Shown: positions 26,212 to 35,526 of the stretch, piece by piece
Position numbering within the stretch: the first letter of the stretch is position 1
How the letters are laid out: every line of letters starts with the position of its first letter
NCBI GenBank assembly: GCA_946479285.1
Contig: CAMLFH010000007.1
Coordinates: forward strand, 62,001-126,000
Reading direction: 5' to 3'
From: an uncultured Flavobacteriales bacterium
GTDB taxonomy: Bacteria > Bacteroidota > Bacteroidia > Flavobacteriales > Crocinitomicaceae
Length of the DNA stretch: 64,000 bases
The notes under the pieces: model-generated
What the model was told of the DNA's origin: nothing
Database searches by the model: none
What the model saw: the letters and a program-made list of their open reading frames with translations, nothing else
Position numbers and translations under genes: made by a program

Positions 26212-26923
26212 CAGGTTACTTCGCGTGGTTTTATTGGATGATGAATTGCTTGCACTGGGCTATCTAAGAAGTTTGTGCGAAGGAATTCCCCATATTGAAG
26301 TGATCAAAGCTTTCGATAATCCGGCGGTATTCTTGTCAGAAGTAGAAAATCTGTCCTTCGACTTTTGCATTTCAGACATTGTGATGCCGAACCTGAGCGG
26401 ATTGGAAGTAGCCGAAAAATTGCATTCCACTCCTATCATTTTCACCACGGCCCACAACGAATACGCCGCAGACGCGTTCGACATTGAAGCGATAGATTAC
26501 CTCCGCAAACCAGTCCAAAAAGAACGATTGGAACGCGCCATCGAAAAAGTAAGAATTCGAATTGAGCAGTCAAAAAACCAGGGAGTTTGGTCTGTAAACA
26601 CGAACAAAGGAAAATTCACCATCCAGCTTTCTGCCATCGTCAGTTTCTCTTCGGATACGTATGACCGCAGAGACAAATCCATGCTTTTGCAAAACGGAGA
26701 CGAATTGGTGGTAAAAAACAAATCCTTCGATCAATTATTAAAAGAGTTGGAGGGCATTTCGTTTATCCGAATCTCTAAATCCGAGTTGATCTCCAAAGAT
26801 TTCATCCAGGGTTATCAGGGTGATGTCGTATTCAGTAAACTCCGTACAAAAGAAGGAAAATACCGCGAATTCGCCCTAAGCGAAAACTACCGAAAGACAT
26901 TCGTCGAAGCATTCAATCAATAA
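26204..26923 (+). CDS. LytTR-family response regulator
   Basis: 239 residues. The receiver domain (residues ~5-120) has the acidic pair in VVLLDDELLALGYL, the phospho-Asp in FDFCISDIVMPNLSGLEV, and the conserved Thr and Lys in PIIFTTAHNEYAADAFDIEA and YLRKPVQKERLERA. The LytTR DNA-binding domain occupies ~145-237 (FIRISKSELISKDFIQGYQG). It is translationally coupled to the kinase gene. LytTR regulators bind pairs of short direct repeats; none are evident immediately upstream of the pair. Confidence 0.92.
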   Translation: MDNRLLRVVLLDDELLALGYLRSLCEGIPHIEVIKAFDNPAVFLSEVENLSFDFCISDIVMPNLSGLEVAEKLHSTPIIFTTAHNEYAADAFDIEAIDYLRKPVQKERLERAIEKVRIRIEQSKNQGVWSVNTNKGKFTIQLSAIVSFSSDTYDRRDKSMLLQNGDELVVKNKSFDQLLKELEGISFIRISKSELISKDFIQGYQGDVVFSKLRTKEGKYREFALSENYRKTFVEAFNQ

Positions 26924-26943
26924 TCTGCTGTGCTTGTGCCACA

Positions 26944-26971
26944 GTAGTGATCAGTCGCGACTGATCACTGC
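26944..26971. repeat. GTAG-headed REP-like palindrome
   Basis: GTAGTGATCAGTCG and its reverse complement with one mismatch at the penultimate pair. It lies 20 bp after the LytTR stop codon and shares the central CAGTCG/CGACTG with the element at 35492. Confidence 0.8.
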
Positions 26972-27050
26972 GTAAACCTTCTCGGTACAATTAATATGGT
27001 TTTCAGTACATTCTTAAAAAAGATCGTATTTCGTTTACTATCTGCTGACT

Positions 27051-27058
27051 TACTTTTG
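27051..27058 (+). promoter_or_regulatory. -7 box of the first antiporter gene (TACTTTTG)
   Basis: TAnnTTTG match 16 bp before the ATG at 27075. No canonical -33 at the usual spacing. Confidence 0.45.
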
Positions 27059-27074
27059 CTGAAAATTAAAAGTT

Positions 27075-29354
27075 ATGCGTAATCTCAGAAATCTCTTATT
27101 CTACATTATAACGATTGGTGGTTTCGCCACTTTAATTTTTGGAGTCATTCTATCCGGAAAACCTTTGGAAGCTGGAAAAGTAACCACTTTCAAGCCGGAA
27201 GTAACCGCATCCACCTGGCAGCAATTCACCGAGACTTACTACCACAATTTAACGCATCCTTTAGCCATTCTTTTATTGCAGATCATCACCATTCTTGTCG
27301 TGGCAAGGATCTTCGGGTTTTTCTGCCGAAAGATCGGTCAGCCTTCCGTAATCGGTGAAATTATCGCCGGAATTTTCTTAGGCCCGTCTTTCATCGGAAT
27401 GTATTTCCCGGAATTCGCCCATTTCGCATTCCCGGATAAATCCATGGACAACCTGAAGTTCTTAAGCCAGATCGGTTTGATTCTCTTTATGTTCGTTGTT
27501 GGAATGGAACTGGAATTAAAAACACTAAAAAACAAAGCGAACGATGCAGTTGTCATCAGTCACGCCAGTATCATTTTCCCTTTCACATTAGGCGTTGGGC
27601 TTGCTTATTTGCTTTATACAGAATTTGCTCCTGAAAATGTAAACTTCCTGTCATTCGCATTATTCATTGGAATTTCCATGAGTATTACCGCCTTCCCGGT
27701 TCTGGCACGCATTGTCCAGGAGCGCGGTTTAAGCAAAACCAGGCTGGGAAATATTGTGATTACCTGCGCTGCTGCAGATGATATTACTGCCTGGTGTATC
27801 CTGGCTGCCGTGATTGCTATCGTAAAAGCAGGTTCCGTGCTAAGTGCTATTTACATCATCTTCATGGCAATTGGATATGTCTTTTTAATGCTGAAGATCG
27901 TGCAGCCTTTCTTAAAACGGATCGGAGATAAACATTCCAATAAAGAAAGTTTGAGTAAACCGGTGGTTGCTATTTTCTTCATTACCTTACTTGTTTCGGC
28001 TTTCGCTACAGAAGTAATCGGGATCCACGCTTTGTTCGGAGCATTCCTTGCGGGTGTGATCATGCCGGCGAATATGAATTTCAGAACGATTTTCATTGAA
28101 AAGATCGAAGATGTTTCCGTCTTGTTATTACTTCCTTTATTCTTTGTTTTCACCGGTTTGAGAACACAGATCGGTTTGTTGGACGACTGGCATTTGTGGG
28201 CGATTGCATTACTGATCATCGTGGTGGCAACCGTTGGAAAATTCGTTGGATCAGCTTTTGCAGCAAGATTCGTAGGTCAGCCCTGGCGCGACAGTTTGAT
28301 CATCGGGGCCTTGATGAACACCCGCGGATTAATGGAATTGATCGTTCTGAACATCGGGTACGATTTAGGAGTTCTTTCCGACGAGATTTTTGCGATGTTA
28401 GTTATTATGGCTTTGGTTACGACTTTCATGACCGGACCAATGCTCGACCTCATCAACTGGTTGATGCCGGAGAAAAAAACAGACGAGGAAAAAGCAGAAA
28501 ATCAGCAGCTTTCCACGAAATATTCCATTTTACTTTCATTCGGAAACCCGGAAAGAGGAAGAACATTGCTTCGTTTAGCTAACAGCTTCATCCGGAAATC
28601 GCCTGAAAATGCCAATATTACTGCACTTCACGTTTCACTGAGTAATGACTTGAACCAATTCAACGCGCAGGAATATGAGCGTGTGAGTTTCGCACCAATC
28701 ACCGAGGAATCCCAAAAACTGCACATGCCGGTTGTCACTTTGTTCAAGCCAACTGTTGATATCGACAAAGAAATCACGGATACTTCCAATGCCGGAAATT
28801 TTGACCTGCTACTGATCGGAATCGGAAATTCGGTTTTCGAAGGTTCACTTTTGGGACGTGTTCTCGGATTCACCACCAAACTCATCAACCCGGAACGTTT
28901 GTATGAAACCATTACCGGTAAAGAGCCATTGTTCGAAAACACGGTTTTTGATGAAAGGACCCGCCAATTGATCAAAAATGCCAAATTACCTATCGGAATT
29001 GTAATTGATAAAGAATTGGAAAAAGTGGAAAATGTATTCCTGCCGATCTTCTCGATCCACGACAGTTTTCTATTGGTTTATGCTCAAAAATTGATCCATC
29101 ACAGCGATGCGCGTGTCACGATCATCGATTCTTCCGGAATTGTGAAAACGCACCCGGAATTGAAAGAGTCTATCCGCATGATCGAACAGGTGGCTCCGAA
29201 CCATATTTCGCTGCAGACCGAACCGCGCCTGGATAAAGATTTTATGCACCAGCAAGATTTAATGCTCATTAGCCACGACAGCTGGAAAAAAGCAGTTGAA
29301 ACGCAAAGCCTGTGGCTCACAAATACCCCTTCAGTGCTTATTTTAAAACCGTGA
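27075..29354 (+). CDS. CPA2-family cation:proton antiporter with C-terminal UspA-like region
   Basis: 759 residues. Residues ~1-460 form a Na+/H+ exchanger-type membrane domain with about 12-13 segments: [59 protein letters not shown], and [15 protein letters not shown] with the paired acidic residues expected for ion exchange. [20 protein letters not shown] is another family signature. Residues ~490-759 are a soluble part resembling universal-stress-protein domains, probably regulatory. It expels cations in exchange for protons at the inner membrane; ion specificity is unknown. A second antiporter of the same type lies at 31659. Confidence 0.9.
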   Translation: MRNLRNLLFYIITIGGFATLIFGVILSGKPLEAGKVTTFKPEVTASTWQQFTETYYHNLTHPLAILLLQIITILVVARIFGFFCRKIGQPSVIGEIIAGIFLGPSFIGMYFPEFAHFAFPDKSMDNLKFLSQIGLILFMFVVGMELELKTLKNKANDAVVISHASIIFPFTLGVGLAYLLYTEFAPENVNFLSFALFIGISMSITAFPVLARIVQERGLSKTRLGNIVITCAAADDITAWCILAAVIAIVKAGSVLSAIYIIFMAIGYVFLMLKIVQPFLKRIGDKHSNKESLSKPVVAIFFITLLVSAFATEVIGIHALFGAFLAGVIMPANMNFRTIFIEKIEDVSVLLLLPLFFVFTGLRTQIGLLDDWHLWAIALLIIVVATVGKFVGSAFAARFVGQPWRDSLIIGALMNTRGLMELIVLNIGYDLGVLSDEIFAMLVIMALVTTFMTGPMLDLINWLMPEKKTDEEKAENQQLSTKYSILLSFGNPERGRTLLRLANSFIRKSPENANITALHVSLSNDLNQFNAQEYERVSFAPITEESQKLHMPVVTLFKPTVDIDKEITDTSNAGNFDLLLIGIGNSVFEGSLLGRVLGFTTKLINPERLYETITGKEPLFENTVFDERTRQLIKNAKLPIGIVIDKELEKVENVFLPIFSIHDSFLLVYAQKLIHHSDARVTIIDSSGIVKTHPELKESIRMIEQVAPNHISLQTEPRLDKDFMHQQDLMLISHDSWKKAVETQSLWLTNTPSVLILKP

Positions 29355-29492
29355 TTTGATTTTAAGGCTAGAATTTTCGAGGAGAAACTAGCGAAGCTGT
29401 TGAAGACTGAGGCTCCATCTCACAAGATGGAAAAGCCGAGGGATAAGATTTTAAAGAATCAATCGAATAAATCTGAGGGGTATTTACTACAA

Positions 29493-29528
29493 AAAAGTAG
29501 GGGCGCGATTAATCGCGCCCCTACTTTT
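29493..29528. repeat. REP-like perfect palindrome (36 bp)
   Basis: AAAAGTAGGGGCGCGATT followed by its exact reverse complement. The A/T ends allow it to serve as a terminator. The core is identical to that at 41221-41260. The rest of 29355-29590 holds a small hairpin (TCCATCT/AGATGGA near 29413-29430) and no gene. Confidence 0.9.
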
Positions 29529-29590
29529 GGTTATACACGCTTTGTTTTTCAAACAAATAAGATTACATTAGTTCGTCTAACAAATTCACC

Positions 29591-30451
29591 ATGAAACGAC
29601 TACTACTTTTTCTCCTGATTGCCCCTGCTCTGTCGATAATCAGTTATGGTCAGGAAAAAGCATCCGAAATAAAGAAGGTCGATGACAAACAGCAGAAACA
29701 AGGCTACTGGATCTGGTATGGAAAAGATCGTCCGAACTCCGGAGTTCCACCGGATGGCAAAGTGGAAGAAGGAAGGTATGTAGACAGTCGAAAAGAGGGA
29801 CTCTGGATTAAATACCACCAGGATGGAAAAACACCAAAAATCATTGGCCATTATCAAAACAACAGACCTGTCGGACAATATCAGAAATTTGATGAATCAG
29901 GTCAACTCAAAGAAAAAGGAACATTTTCCAAAAACTTATACTGTGATACTTTGATCAAATGGCATCCAAATGGTCAATTGTATTATGTCGCTTTTTTTAA
30001 TAATGAAGGACAAGAACAAGGACAAGTCACCTACTATTATGAAAATGGTACCATTGAACTTACCTATTTTGCTGAAAATGGCATCCCAAAAAATGAGATT
30101 CATTTCACTCAAAACGGAGACACACTCCAACAATACAAAAGAAGCGACCGTGTTTTTTGGACGGATGCCGAAAAAGAAAAGTATGAATCAGGTTCTTCCC
30201 GGATAAAACCCCAAAAAATCAATCAAAAACCACCTTTCACAGATCCCGCATCTTTAAACTCCGGAAAAAAAAATCTGGTACCTAACGGATACAATATCCT
30301 CTTGAATGAAGACAAAGAAAAGTGGCAGGAAGGAACTTTCAAAGACGGACAATTGTGGGATGGAAAGGTTTACATCTATGACAAGGATGGTATTTTACTG
30401 AAAGTCGAAGTGTATAAATCCGGGCTGTACTACTCCGACGGACAACTCTAA
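29591..30451 (+). CDS. MORN/YwqK-like repeat exported protein
   Basis: 286 residues with a signal peptide (cleavage near ISYGQ). From residue ~25 on it is a chain of MORN-like repeats of about 22-25 residues with the pattern G-x-W-x2-Y-x2-(D/N)-G: KQGYWIWYG, KEGLWIKYHQDGK, PVGQYQKFDESGQLKEKGTF, WHPNGQLYYVAFFNNEGQEQ, and near the end GTFKDGQLWDGKVYIYDKDG. Databases often call such genes 'YwqK family antitoxin' because of the repeats, but nothing here indicates a toxin-antitoxin pair. It is probably a periplasmic or surface protein. It is convergent with the DUF4476 gene across a shared terminator. Confidence 0.75.
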   Translation: MKRLLLFLLIAPALSIISYGQEKASEIKKVDDKQQKQGYWIWYGKDRPNSGVPPDGKVEEGRYVDSRKEGLWIKYHQDGKTPKIIGHYQNNRPVGQYQKFDESGQLKEKGTFSKNLYCDTLIKWHPNGQLYYVAFFNNEGQEQGQVTYYYENGTIELTYFAENGIPKNEIHFTQNGDTLQQYKRSDRVFWTDAEKEKYESGSSRIKPQKINQKPPFTDPASLNSGKKNLVPNGYNILLNEDKEKWQEGTFKDGQLWDGKVYIYDKDGILLKVEVYKSGLYYSDGQL

Positions 30452-30467
30452 AATCAGATAATCAAAA

Positions 30468-30499
30468 AAATCCCATCTGCCTGCTGGCAAATGGGATTT
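30468..30499. terminator. Bidirectional terminator between the MORN and DUF4476 genes
   Basis: Arms AAATCCCAT and ATGGGATTT around a 14-nt loop, preceded by an A7 run that becomes a T tract for the minus-strand transcript. Confidence 0.75.
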
Positions 30500-30521
30500 C
30501 AAATTTCCTTAAAAGCGATTC

Positions 30522-31505
30522 TTATCTGGTGAATCCGCTTGTATACGTGTTCAATTCATCAATGCTTGATTCGAACGTAAACGCATCATTCAACTGGTAG
30601 TAATTCCCGATATCATACGTGTAACCGTAAGCATATTTCGCAAGATCCAATCTTGTATCTTCAAAACTGAACAACAACATCAAACGTTTCACTTGTCCGC
30701 TGGTCATACAGTTTGTATTGATCACTTGTTTTGCCATCGTCAGTTTAGAATCATCAAAAGATTTTGCTTCGATTGATTTAACCACTTCATTAAAGCGGCT
30801 TTCACTCATCGGGTACCCGTTGCAACCAACATTTCCGTTGTAACCCGGCATCACATAACCGTTTTGCACCGTACCAACATTACCTGACTGAACTGTTCCA
30901 ACATTTCCGGAAGTAGTCGTGGTTGTTGAAGAATAAGTAGTAGTTGTACTTTGAGTTTGAGTATTCATCCCCGTTTCATTCACATTGATGTTCATATTAA
31001 TATTCGCACCACCGGTCATCGGATCATTTACATTGATTCCAACGTTCATCTGATCTGTTGTACCAGGATTGGTTGTTGTGTTGGAGATAACAGTTGTCTG
31101 AGTTACCGAAGTTGTAAGCGGTGTATCGTGATAAACGATTACATTCTGACCACCGATGGGTCTTGGAGCCTGCGCAATTGGAACTTCACTCATCCATCTC
31201 AAAACAGTCTCTCCTTTATTGCTGGTTTTGATCGTATAAGTAGTTTCTGTTCCCGGATTGAAGTTCAATGTCTTATCAATATCCGGAGTCATTCCATCTG
31301 TGAATTTGACTTTGACCTTGTAATAAGGCTGGATCAGGTTTGTAACCCGCACATTTGTTTCCGGGTTCGCATTTTGCTGCACACCATTCAAAATAACATA
31401 GAACTGCTGACCTTGTTCAGAGAAGAAGACCAGGTTGGTATTTTGCTGAGCAATGGTCCACTGAGCAACAAATAGTAAAATAAAAAGAGTAAAAAAGTGT
31501 TTCAT
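30522..31505 (-). CDS. DUF4476-domain exported protein
   Basis: 327 residues from the ATG at 31505, where a signal peptide begins (MKHFFTLFILLFVAQWTIAQ); an in-frame extension to 31574 has no support. Residues ~20-125 form a beta domain (FFSEQGQQFYVILNGVQQNA) seen in these proteins. A Thr/Asn/Ser-rich low-complexity linker (~125-230) follows. The C-terminal ~95 residues are the DUF4476 helical domain (SESRFNEVVKSIEAKSFDD, CMTSGQVKRLMLLFSFEDTR). The family is Bacteroidota-specific with unknown function. A -7 box lies at 31550-31557. Confidence 0.85.
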   Translation of the reverse strand: MKHFFTLFILLFVAQWTIAQQNTNLVFFSEQGQQFYVILNGVQQNANPETNVRVTNLIQPYYKVKVKFTDGMTPDIDKTLNFNPGTETTYTIKTSNKGETVLRWMSEVPIAQAPRPIGGQNVIVYHDTPLTTSVTQTTVISNTTTNPGTTDQMNVGINVNDPMTGGANINMNINVNETGMNTQTQSTTTTYSSTTTTTSGNVGTVQSGNVGTVQNGYVMPGYNGNVGCNGYPMSESRFNEVVKSIEAKSFDDSKLTMAKQVINTNCMTSGQVKRLMLLFSFEDTRLDLAKYAYGYTYDIGNYYQLNDAFTFESSIDELNTYTSGFTR

Positions 31506-31549
31506 GGGTAATAATTTAAATTTCAAATGTCCTTTTTCAAAAACGATGC

Positions 31550-31557
31550 CAAAGCTA
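31550..31557 (-). promoter_or_regulatory. -7 box of the DUF4476 gene (TAGCTTTG)
   Basis: TAnnTTTG on the minus strand, 44 bp before the ATG at 31505. Confidence 0.45.
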
Positions 31558-31631
31558 CCATTACTTCCCTTCAAAAAGAAATTTTAATCGCTCTTTAACT
31601 TTTAAAATCCACATTCATCGAAAATTGCGAT

Positions 31632-31639
31632 TATTTTTG
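31632..31639 (+). promoter_or_regulatory. -7 box of the second antiporter gene (TATTTTTG)
   Basis: TAnnTTTG match 19 bp before the ATG at 31659. Confidence 0.45.
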
Positions 31640-31658
31640 TCACAGATATTCCAAAAAG

Positions 31659-33839
31659 ATGAACGGGCTATTCGAGCAATTTTCCAAAGAATTCCAGAAC
31701 CTAATCGGTGAGTTTAAATTGCCATTGGAGAATCCCATTCTTACATTTTCGCTGCTTTTATTAATCATTCTTTTCTCCCCGATTATTTTAAGAAGGGTGA
31801 AAATTCCGGCATTGATCGGTTTGATTATTTCAGGAGTTATCATCGGTCCGAACGGTTTTCAATTGATTTCGGAAGCCAACATGAAAACAGGTTTCGTGAA
31901 TATGTTTGCCAAGATCGGTTTGCTCTACATCATGTTCATGGCCGGTTTGGAACTCGACATGCAGGAATTCAAACGCTACCGCAATAAATCACTGACTTTT
32001 GGCGCATTGACTTTCTTCATACCGCTTCTTTTGGGTTATCCAACCTGCAGGTACGCACTCGGATTGAGTGAAATGGCGAGTTTGCTTACAGCAAGTATGT
32101 TCGCTACGCATACATTGGTTGCCTATCCGATCGTTTCCAAATTCGGGATCTCTAAAATGGAAGCTGTGGCCATTGCAATCGGCGGAACAATTTTGACCGA
32201 TACAGCAGTTTTAATCATTCTTGCTGTGATTTCCGGCTCCGACAATGGCGTTATCAACACCAGCGTTCTCGTCCATTTATTCATTACCCTTTCCATTTTC
32301 AGTTTGATCATGTTTTGGGGAGTTCCCAAAATTTCGCGGTGGTTTTTAAGTAAACTTGAATCTGAAAAGTCTTCGCAGTTCATTTATGTATTATCGATTC
32401 TTTTCTTCGCGGCATTTTTAGCGGAAGTAGCAGGAATTGAAGGAATCATCGGTGCTTTTGTTGCAGGATTGGTCATGAACCGCCTAATTCCGCATTCTTC
32501 CACCCTGATGAACCGCATCGAATTCATTGGAAATGCGCTGTTCATTCCATTCTTCCTGATCTCAATCGGAATGGTGGTGAATGTAAAAGCATTGGCAAAC
32601 GAACCGTGGGCTTGGGCTGTTGCCGGAATCCTGAGTGCTTTTGCCATTTTTAGCAAATTTTTAGCGGCTTTGATTACGCAGTTGATTTTCAAAATGACTC
32701 GTCCGGAACGACAGGTAATCTTTGGTTTAAGCACGGCCCACGCTGCTGCAACGCTGGCCGTAATCAATGTTGGGTACACCATGGGAATCCTCGACATTGA
32801 GATTGTAAACGGAACGGTTATTCTTATTTTGATTACCAGTATGACTGCTTCTTTTGTCACTGAAAATGCCGGTAAAAAATTACTCATTGCACAAACGAAA
32901 AATGAACCTTTGGAAGGACCTTCCATGAGAAGTCAGCATGTATTGGTTGCCGCAAATGAGTTGAGAGGAAATGAATCACTACTCGATTTTTCAGTTTTGA
33001 TCACGGATAAAACGGTCATGAACCCGATTTCTGTGGTCAGCGTACTGGAAAATGACGCGGAAGCCGAAATGCGCATTCGCCGTTCCCGAAAACACATCGA
33101 TGATTTTATTACGCACTATAACAGCGGCGAGATCAACGTACACGCCATGGCAACGATCGACCACAATTTATCCAGTGGAATTGCACGCGTTTCGAAAGAG
33201 TTGGTTGCAGATATCGTTTTGATCAATGATAATTCCAAATCCAGCCTCTTCAAAAGACTGATTGGTGATGACCGCGATCATTTATTAAATGTTTGCGAGA
33301 AAACAGTTTTCTTCTGTCACTTCAACCATGCTTTTGCACTCTACCGGAAGATCGCCGTTGTTTGCCCGGTTTATGCCGAGTTGGAACAAGACTGTAATCA
33401 ATGGCTGGAACGCGTCATGCGGATTTCCAAAGAGTTGAACCTGGATATCGAGGTATACAGCACCCGTGAAACGTTTGAAAAAGTAAAAGCCTATCGCACA
33501 TACCGCAAGTTCAGCGCAGATCTGATTCACTTCCCGATCGAATCACCGGAAGACCTGCTTGAATTACTTCCTAAGTTCAACGAACACCAGTTATTCGTTT
33601 CTGTTTTTGCTCGCCAGGGTTCTGTTTCTTCATTCACCGGAATGGAATCTTTGCCTCAGCGCATGGAAAAAGAAAACAGCAAGCTTGACCATATTTTTAT
33701 TTATCCTTCTCAAAGCGCATCAGACTTATCATATGCAGCTTATGACGATATGAGCGGAAGTCCGCTTGCAGCCGGGGTAGAAACCATTCAGCGTTTGTCC
33801 AAAGAAGTTGGGGGAATGTTTAAGAAGTCAGAAGAGTAA
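31659..33839 (+). CDS. Second CPA2-family cation:proton antiporter with UspA-like C-terminus
   Basis: 726 residues, same overall plan as the gene at 27075. The membrane domain (~25-415) includes KIPALIGLIISGVIIGPNGF, LYIMFMAGLELDMQEFKRYR, the acidic ATHTLVAYPIVSKFGISKME region, GGTILTDTAVLIILA and GLSTAHAAATLAVINVGYTM. The acidic pair of the first antiporter (ADD) is replaced here by TDT, which may change ion stoichiometry. Residues ~430-726 form two UspA-like lobes. It has its own -7 box. The neighbours do not suggest a substrate. Confidence 0.9.
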   Translation: MNGLFEQFSKEFQNLIGEFKLPLENPILTFSLLLLIILFSPIILRRVKIPALIGLIISGVIIGPNGFQLISEANMKTGFVNMFAKIGLLYIMFMAGLELDMQEFKRYRNKSLTFGALTFFIPLLLGYPTCRYALGLSEMASLLTASMFATHTLVAYPIVSKFGISKMEAVAIAIGGTILTDTAVLIILAVISGSDNGVINTSVLVHLFITLSIFSLIMFWGVPKISRWFLSKLESEKSSQFIYVLSILFFAAFLAEVAGIEGIIGAFVAGLVMNRLIPHSSTLMNRIEFIGNALFIPFFLISIGMVVNVKALANEPWAWAVAGILSAFAIFSKFLAALITQLIFKMTRPERQVIFGLSTAHAAATLAVINVGYTMGILDIEIVNGTVILILITSMTASFVTENAGKKLLIAQTKNEPLEGPSMRSQHVLVAANELRGNESLLDFSVLITDKTVMNPISVVSVLENDAEAEMRIRRSRKHIDDFITHYNSGEINVHAMATIDHNLSSGIARVSKELVADIVLINDNSKSSLFKRLIGDDRDHLLNVCEKTVFFCHFNHAFALYRKIAVVCPVYAELEQDCNQWLERVMRISKELNLDIEVYSTRETFEKVKAYRTYRKFSADLIHFPIESPEDLLELLPKFNEHQLFVSVFARQGSVSSFTGMESLPQRMEKENSKLDHIFIYPSQSASDLSYAAYDDMSGSPLAAGVETIQRLSKEVGGMFKKSEE

Positions 33840-33864
33840 ATCATCTAAATCCTTAATTTTCAGT

Positions 33865-34272
33865 ATGACAAATTATAGAGAAGACTGGAATCTTTATGTA
33901 GTGAATTTTCTAATGAAAGAAACCATTAAGGATGACCATGAAAATTTCTTGTCTGAATCGTATTATATTTCTGTTGAATTATTCCGATTTAAAAATCCTG
34001 AAGAAGCTTACAATCTCGTCCAACAAATGGTTGAAAACAACGGGCTTTCCTATGTATATCGGAATGAGAAAGGAAACACCATTGAATTGGAATGTATTGG
34101 ATTAAACGATTTGGATCTTCTTCAAACAAATCCCCAACAAATGAAAAATGATCTGGAAGCAGGGTATGAATATGGATTTGATATAACGACTATAAACCTG
34201 AATAACATTCAAAATCCAATCGATTCTTTTTTGACTAAAAGCAAAAGTGATTTGAAATTATTTATGGATTAG
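33865..34272 (+). CDS. Hypothetical protein, ferredoxin-like small domain
   Basis: 135 residues from the ATG at 33865, 25 bp after the antiporter stop; a longer frame from 33808 would overlap the antiporter. After MTNYREDWNLYVVNFLMKE the core is YYISVELFRFKNPEEAYNLV, then NNGLSYVYRNEKGNTIELEC. This strand-helix-strand pattern loosely recalls RraB (regulator of RNase E) domains, but I cannot confirm it. The stop overlaps the convergent MmcQ/YjbR gene by 11 bp. Confidence 0.55.
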   Translation: MTNYREDWNLYVVNFLMKETIKDDHENFLSESYYISVELFRFKNPEEAYNLVQQMVENNGLSYVYRNEKGNTIELECIGLNDLDLLQTNPQQMKNDLEAGYEYGFDITTINLNNIQNPIDSFLTKSKSDLKLFMD

Positions 34273-34603
34273 CAATCAACTCCAACAACTTCTTCGGCGC
34301 CACATTGGAATAAGAAGCCTTCACAATATCTTTCAGAAAATCTTCATCTACCTTTTCGAAGTAAACGCGTGTCCAGCCTTGTAAACCCCATTTATTCGGG
34401 ACCGGGTGGCAGGCACTTTCGTCCCATTTGCAAAACACCGATTGCTGCAAAGCAGTCAATTTTACCACGAAAAATGCTTCTTTCTCACTTACCGTTGCAA
34501 AAATCTTCTTTTTAACGCGGTAAGATCTTTTCTCAAAATGAGGTTCTTCTGTCGCTTCAGGCAACGACAGGGCATACTGGGAAAGCTGGTTAAAATTCGT
34601 CAT
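34262..34603 (-). CDS. MmcQ/YjbR-family protein
   Basis: 113 residues, matching the small YjbR family: LPEATEEPHFEKRSYRVKKK, IFATVSEKEAFFVVKLTALQ, and the tail GLQGWTRVYFEKVDEDFLKD. These have a CyaY-like double-wing fold and are annotated as DNA-binding, though the cellular role is unclear. The 3' end overlaps the convergent gene at 33865-34272 by 11 bp. Confidence 0.85.
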   Translation of the reverse strand: MTNFNQLSQYALSLPEATEEPHFEKRSYRVKKKIFATVSEKEAFFVVKLTALQQSVFCKWDESACHPVPNKWGLQGWTRVYFEKVDEDFLKDIVKASYSNVAPKKLLELIANP

Positions 34604-34678
34604 GATTTTATAGCAACTGATTAACGAATATAGCGTTTTGGTGTTATAGAAGTAATTTTAATTGCTTTAATAAAAAAC

Positions 34679-35047
34679 ATGGCTATTATTCTCAATGTCT
34701 TTGCTTTCATCGGCTGCATCATTTGGTTCCACAAATTGGTACAACAGCCCGGCAACAAACTGATCCTTCCGGTTATTTTGGTTTATTTAGCAGCTACGAT
34801 TTTCAGTTTTGTTATTGCGTTCGCTTTACAGCATGATTATCTCGACGGATTACTTCACATGATCGTGAGCGGAATCGCTATTCTGGTATTTTGGCTCTGG
34901 ACAAGTATTGTGATCATTGTGAAATATGCCAAAAAAGATCACGCAAAGCAACTGCTTATTGGCCTGGCACAAACCAGCGCGCTGCTAATCGTTCCAGTGG
35001 CAATTACTTTCCTGATCAGTAACGCTTCATTCAAGATCGGCGGATAA
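34679..35047 (+). CDS. Hypothetical four-helix membrane protein
   Basis: 122 residues with four hydrophobic helices (~1-20, 28-48, 55-80, 92-116), separated by short charged loops (KYAKKDHAK between helices 3 and 4). No recognised family. It lies between the YjbR gene (divergent) and the metal locus (convergent), and ends at a shared terminator. Confidence 0.6.
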   Translation: MAIILNVFAFIGCIIWFHKLVQQPGNKLILPVILVYLAATIFSFVIAFALQHDYLDGLLHMIVSGIAILVFWLWTSIVIIVKYAKKDHAKQLLIGLAQTSALLIVPVAITFLISNASFKIGG

Positions 35048-35050
35048 AAA

Positions 35051-35082
35051 AATCCCGACCCTCCATTAAGAGAACCGGGATT
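35051..35082. terminator. Bidirectional terminator (AATCCCG / CGGGATT)
   Basis: 7-bp stem with an 18-nt loop. On the minus strand, CGGGATT is followed by a T tract, making it a good terminator for the HMA gene. Also ends the convergent gene at 34679. Confidence 0.7.
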
Positions 35083-35104
35083 ATATTCATTGAAGAATGG
35101 TCCT

Positions 35105-35470
35105 TTAATGACCACCGTGTTCTTCATGTTCCATTCCACCTGCTTTGCAGCAAGCCGGTAATTTTTCATATGCTTTCGGATCGGCCAAAATCTCATCTGC
35201 ATTGTACCCTAATTCTGAAAGTTGCTTTTTGATCTCCGCCAATGTAATTACATCGTTCTTGAACTTGACAGTCAATTTTCGCGACGGTACATCTAATTCT
35301 GCGAATTTCACTCCTTTTGTATAGTTCAAAGCTCCTTCAATACGTTCTTTACATTCATCGCATTCGGCGCTGGTCATGATAACCACTGTTTCTGTTTTCG
35401 CCGCAGGTTTTTGGCCAAATGCTGTACTGCTTACAAGCAGTACAATTAGGAATAACAAGTTATTTTTCAT
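35105..35470 (-). CDS. Periplasmic heavy-metal-associated (HMA) domain protein
   Basis: 121 residues: signal peptide to ~residue 19 (SSTAFGQ), then an HMA fold with the metal-binding loop TSAECDECKERIEGAL (CxxC), KFAELDVPSRKLTVKF and EIKKQLSELGYNADE. The C-terminal tail ACCKAGGMEHEEHGGH adds Cys and His ligands. It probably carries copper, nickel or zinc in the periplasm. It lies downstream of the TonB receptor and HYC_CC_PP genes on the same strand, so it is likely the last gene of a metal operon. Confidence 0.88.
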   Translation of the reverse strand: MKNNLLFLIVLLVSSTAFGQKPAAKTETVVIMTSAECDECKERIEGALNYTKGVKFAELDVPSRKLTVKFKNDVITLAEIKKQLSELGYNADEILADPKAYEKLPACCKAGGMEHEEHGGH

Positions 35471-35491
35471 CTTTTTTATTTTAAATTTTTT

Positions 35492-35519
35492 GTAGGAGTC
35501 AGTCGCGACTGACTCCTAC
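35492..35519. repeat. REP-like perfect palindrome (28 bp)
   Basis: GTAGGAGTCAGTCG followed by its exact reverse complement, in the 56-bp gap between the TonB receptor and HMA genes. A hairpin inside the operon could tune expression of the last gene. Confidence 0.9.
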
Positions 35520-35526
35520 TTCGTGG

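Noticed and set aside
29400..29594. 64-codon plus-strand frame before the MORN gene
   Set aside because: It reads through the REP palindrome and hairpin repeats, so it is probably non-coding.
29591..30451. Toxin-antitoxin antitoxin (YwqK) assignment
   Set aside because: The similarity comes from MORN repeats; the protein has a signal peptide and no toxin partner nearby.
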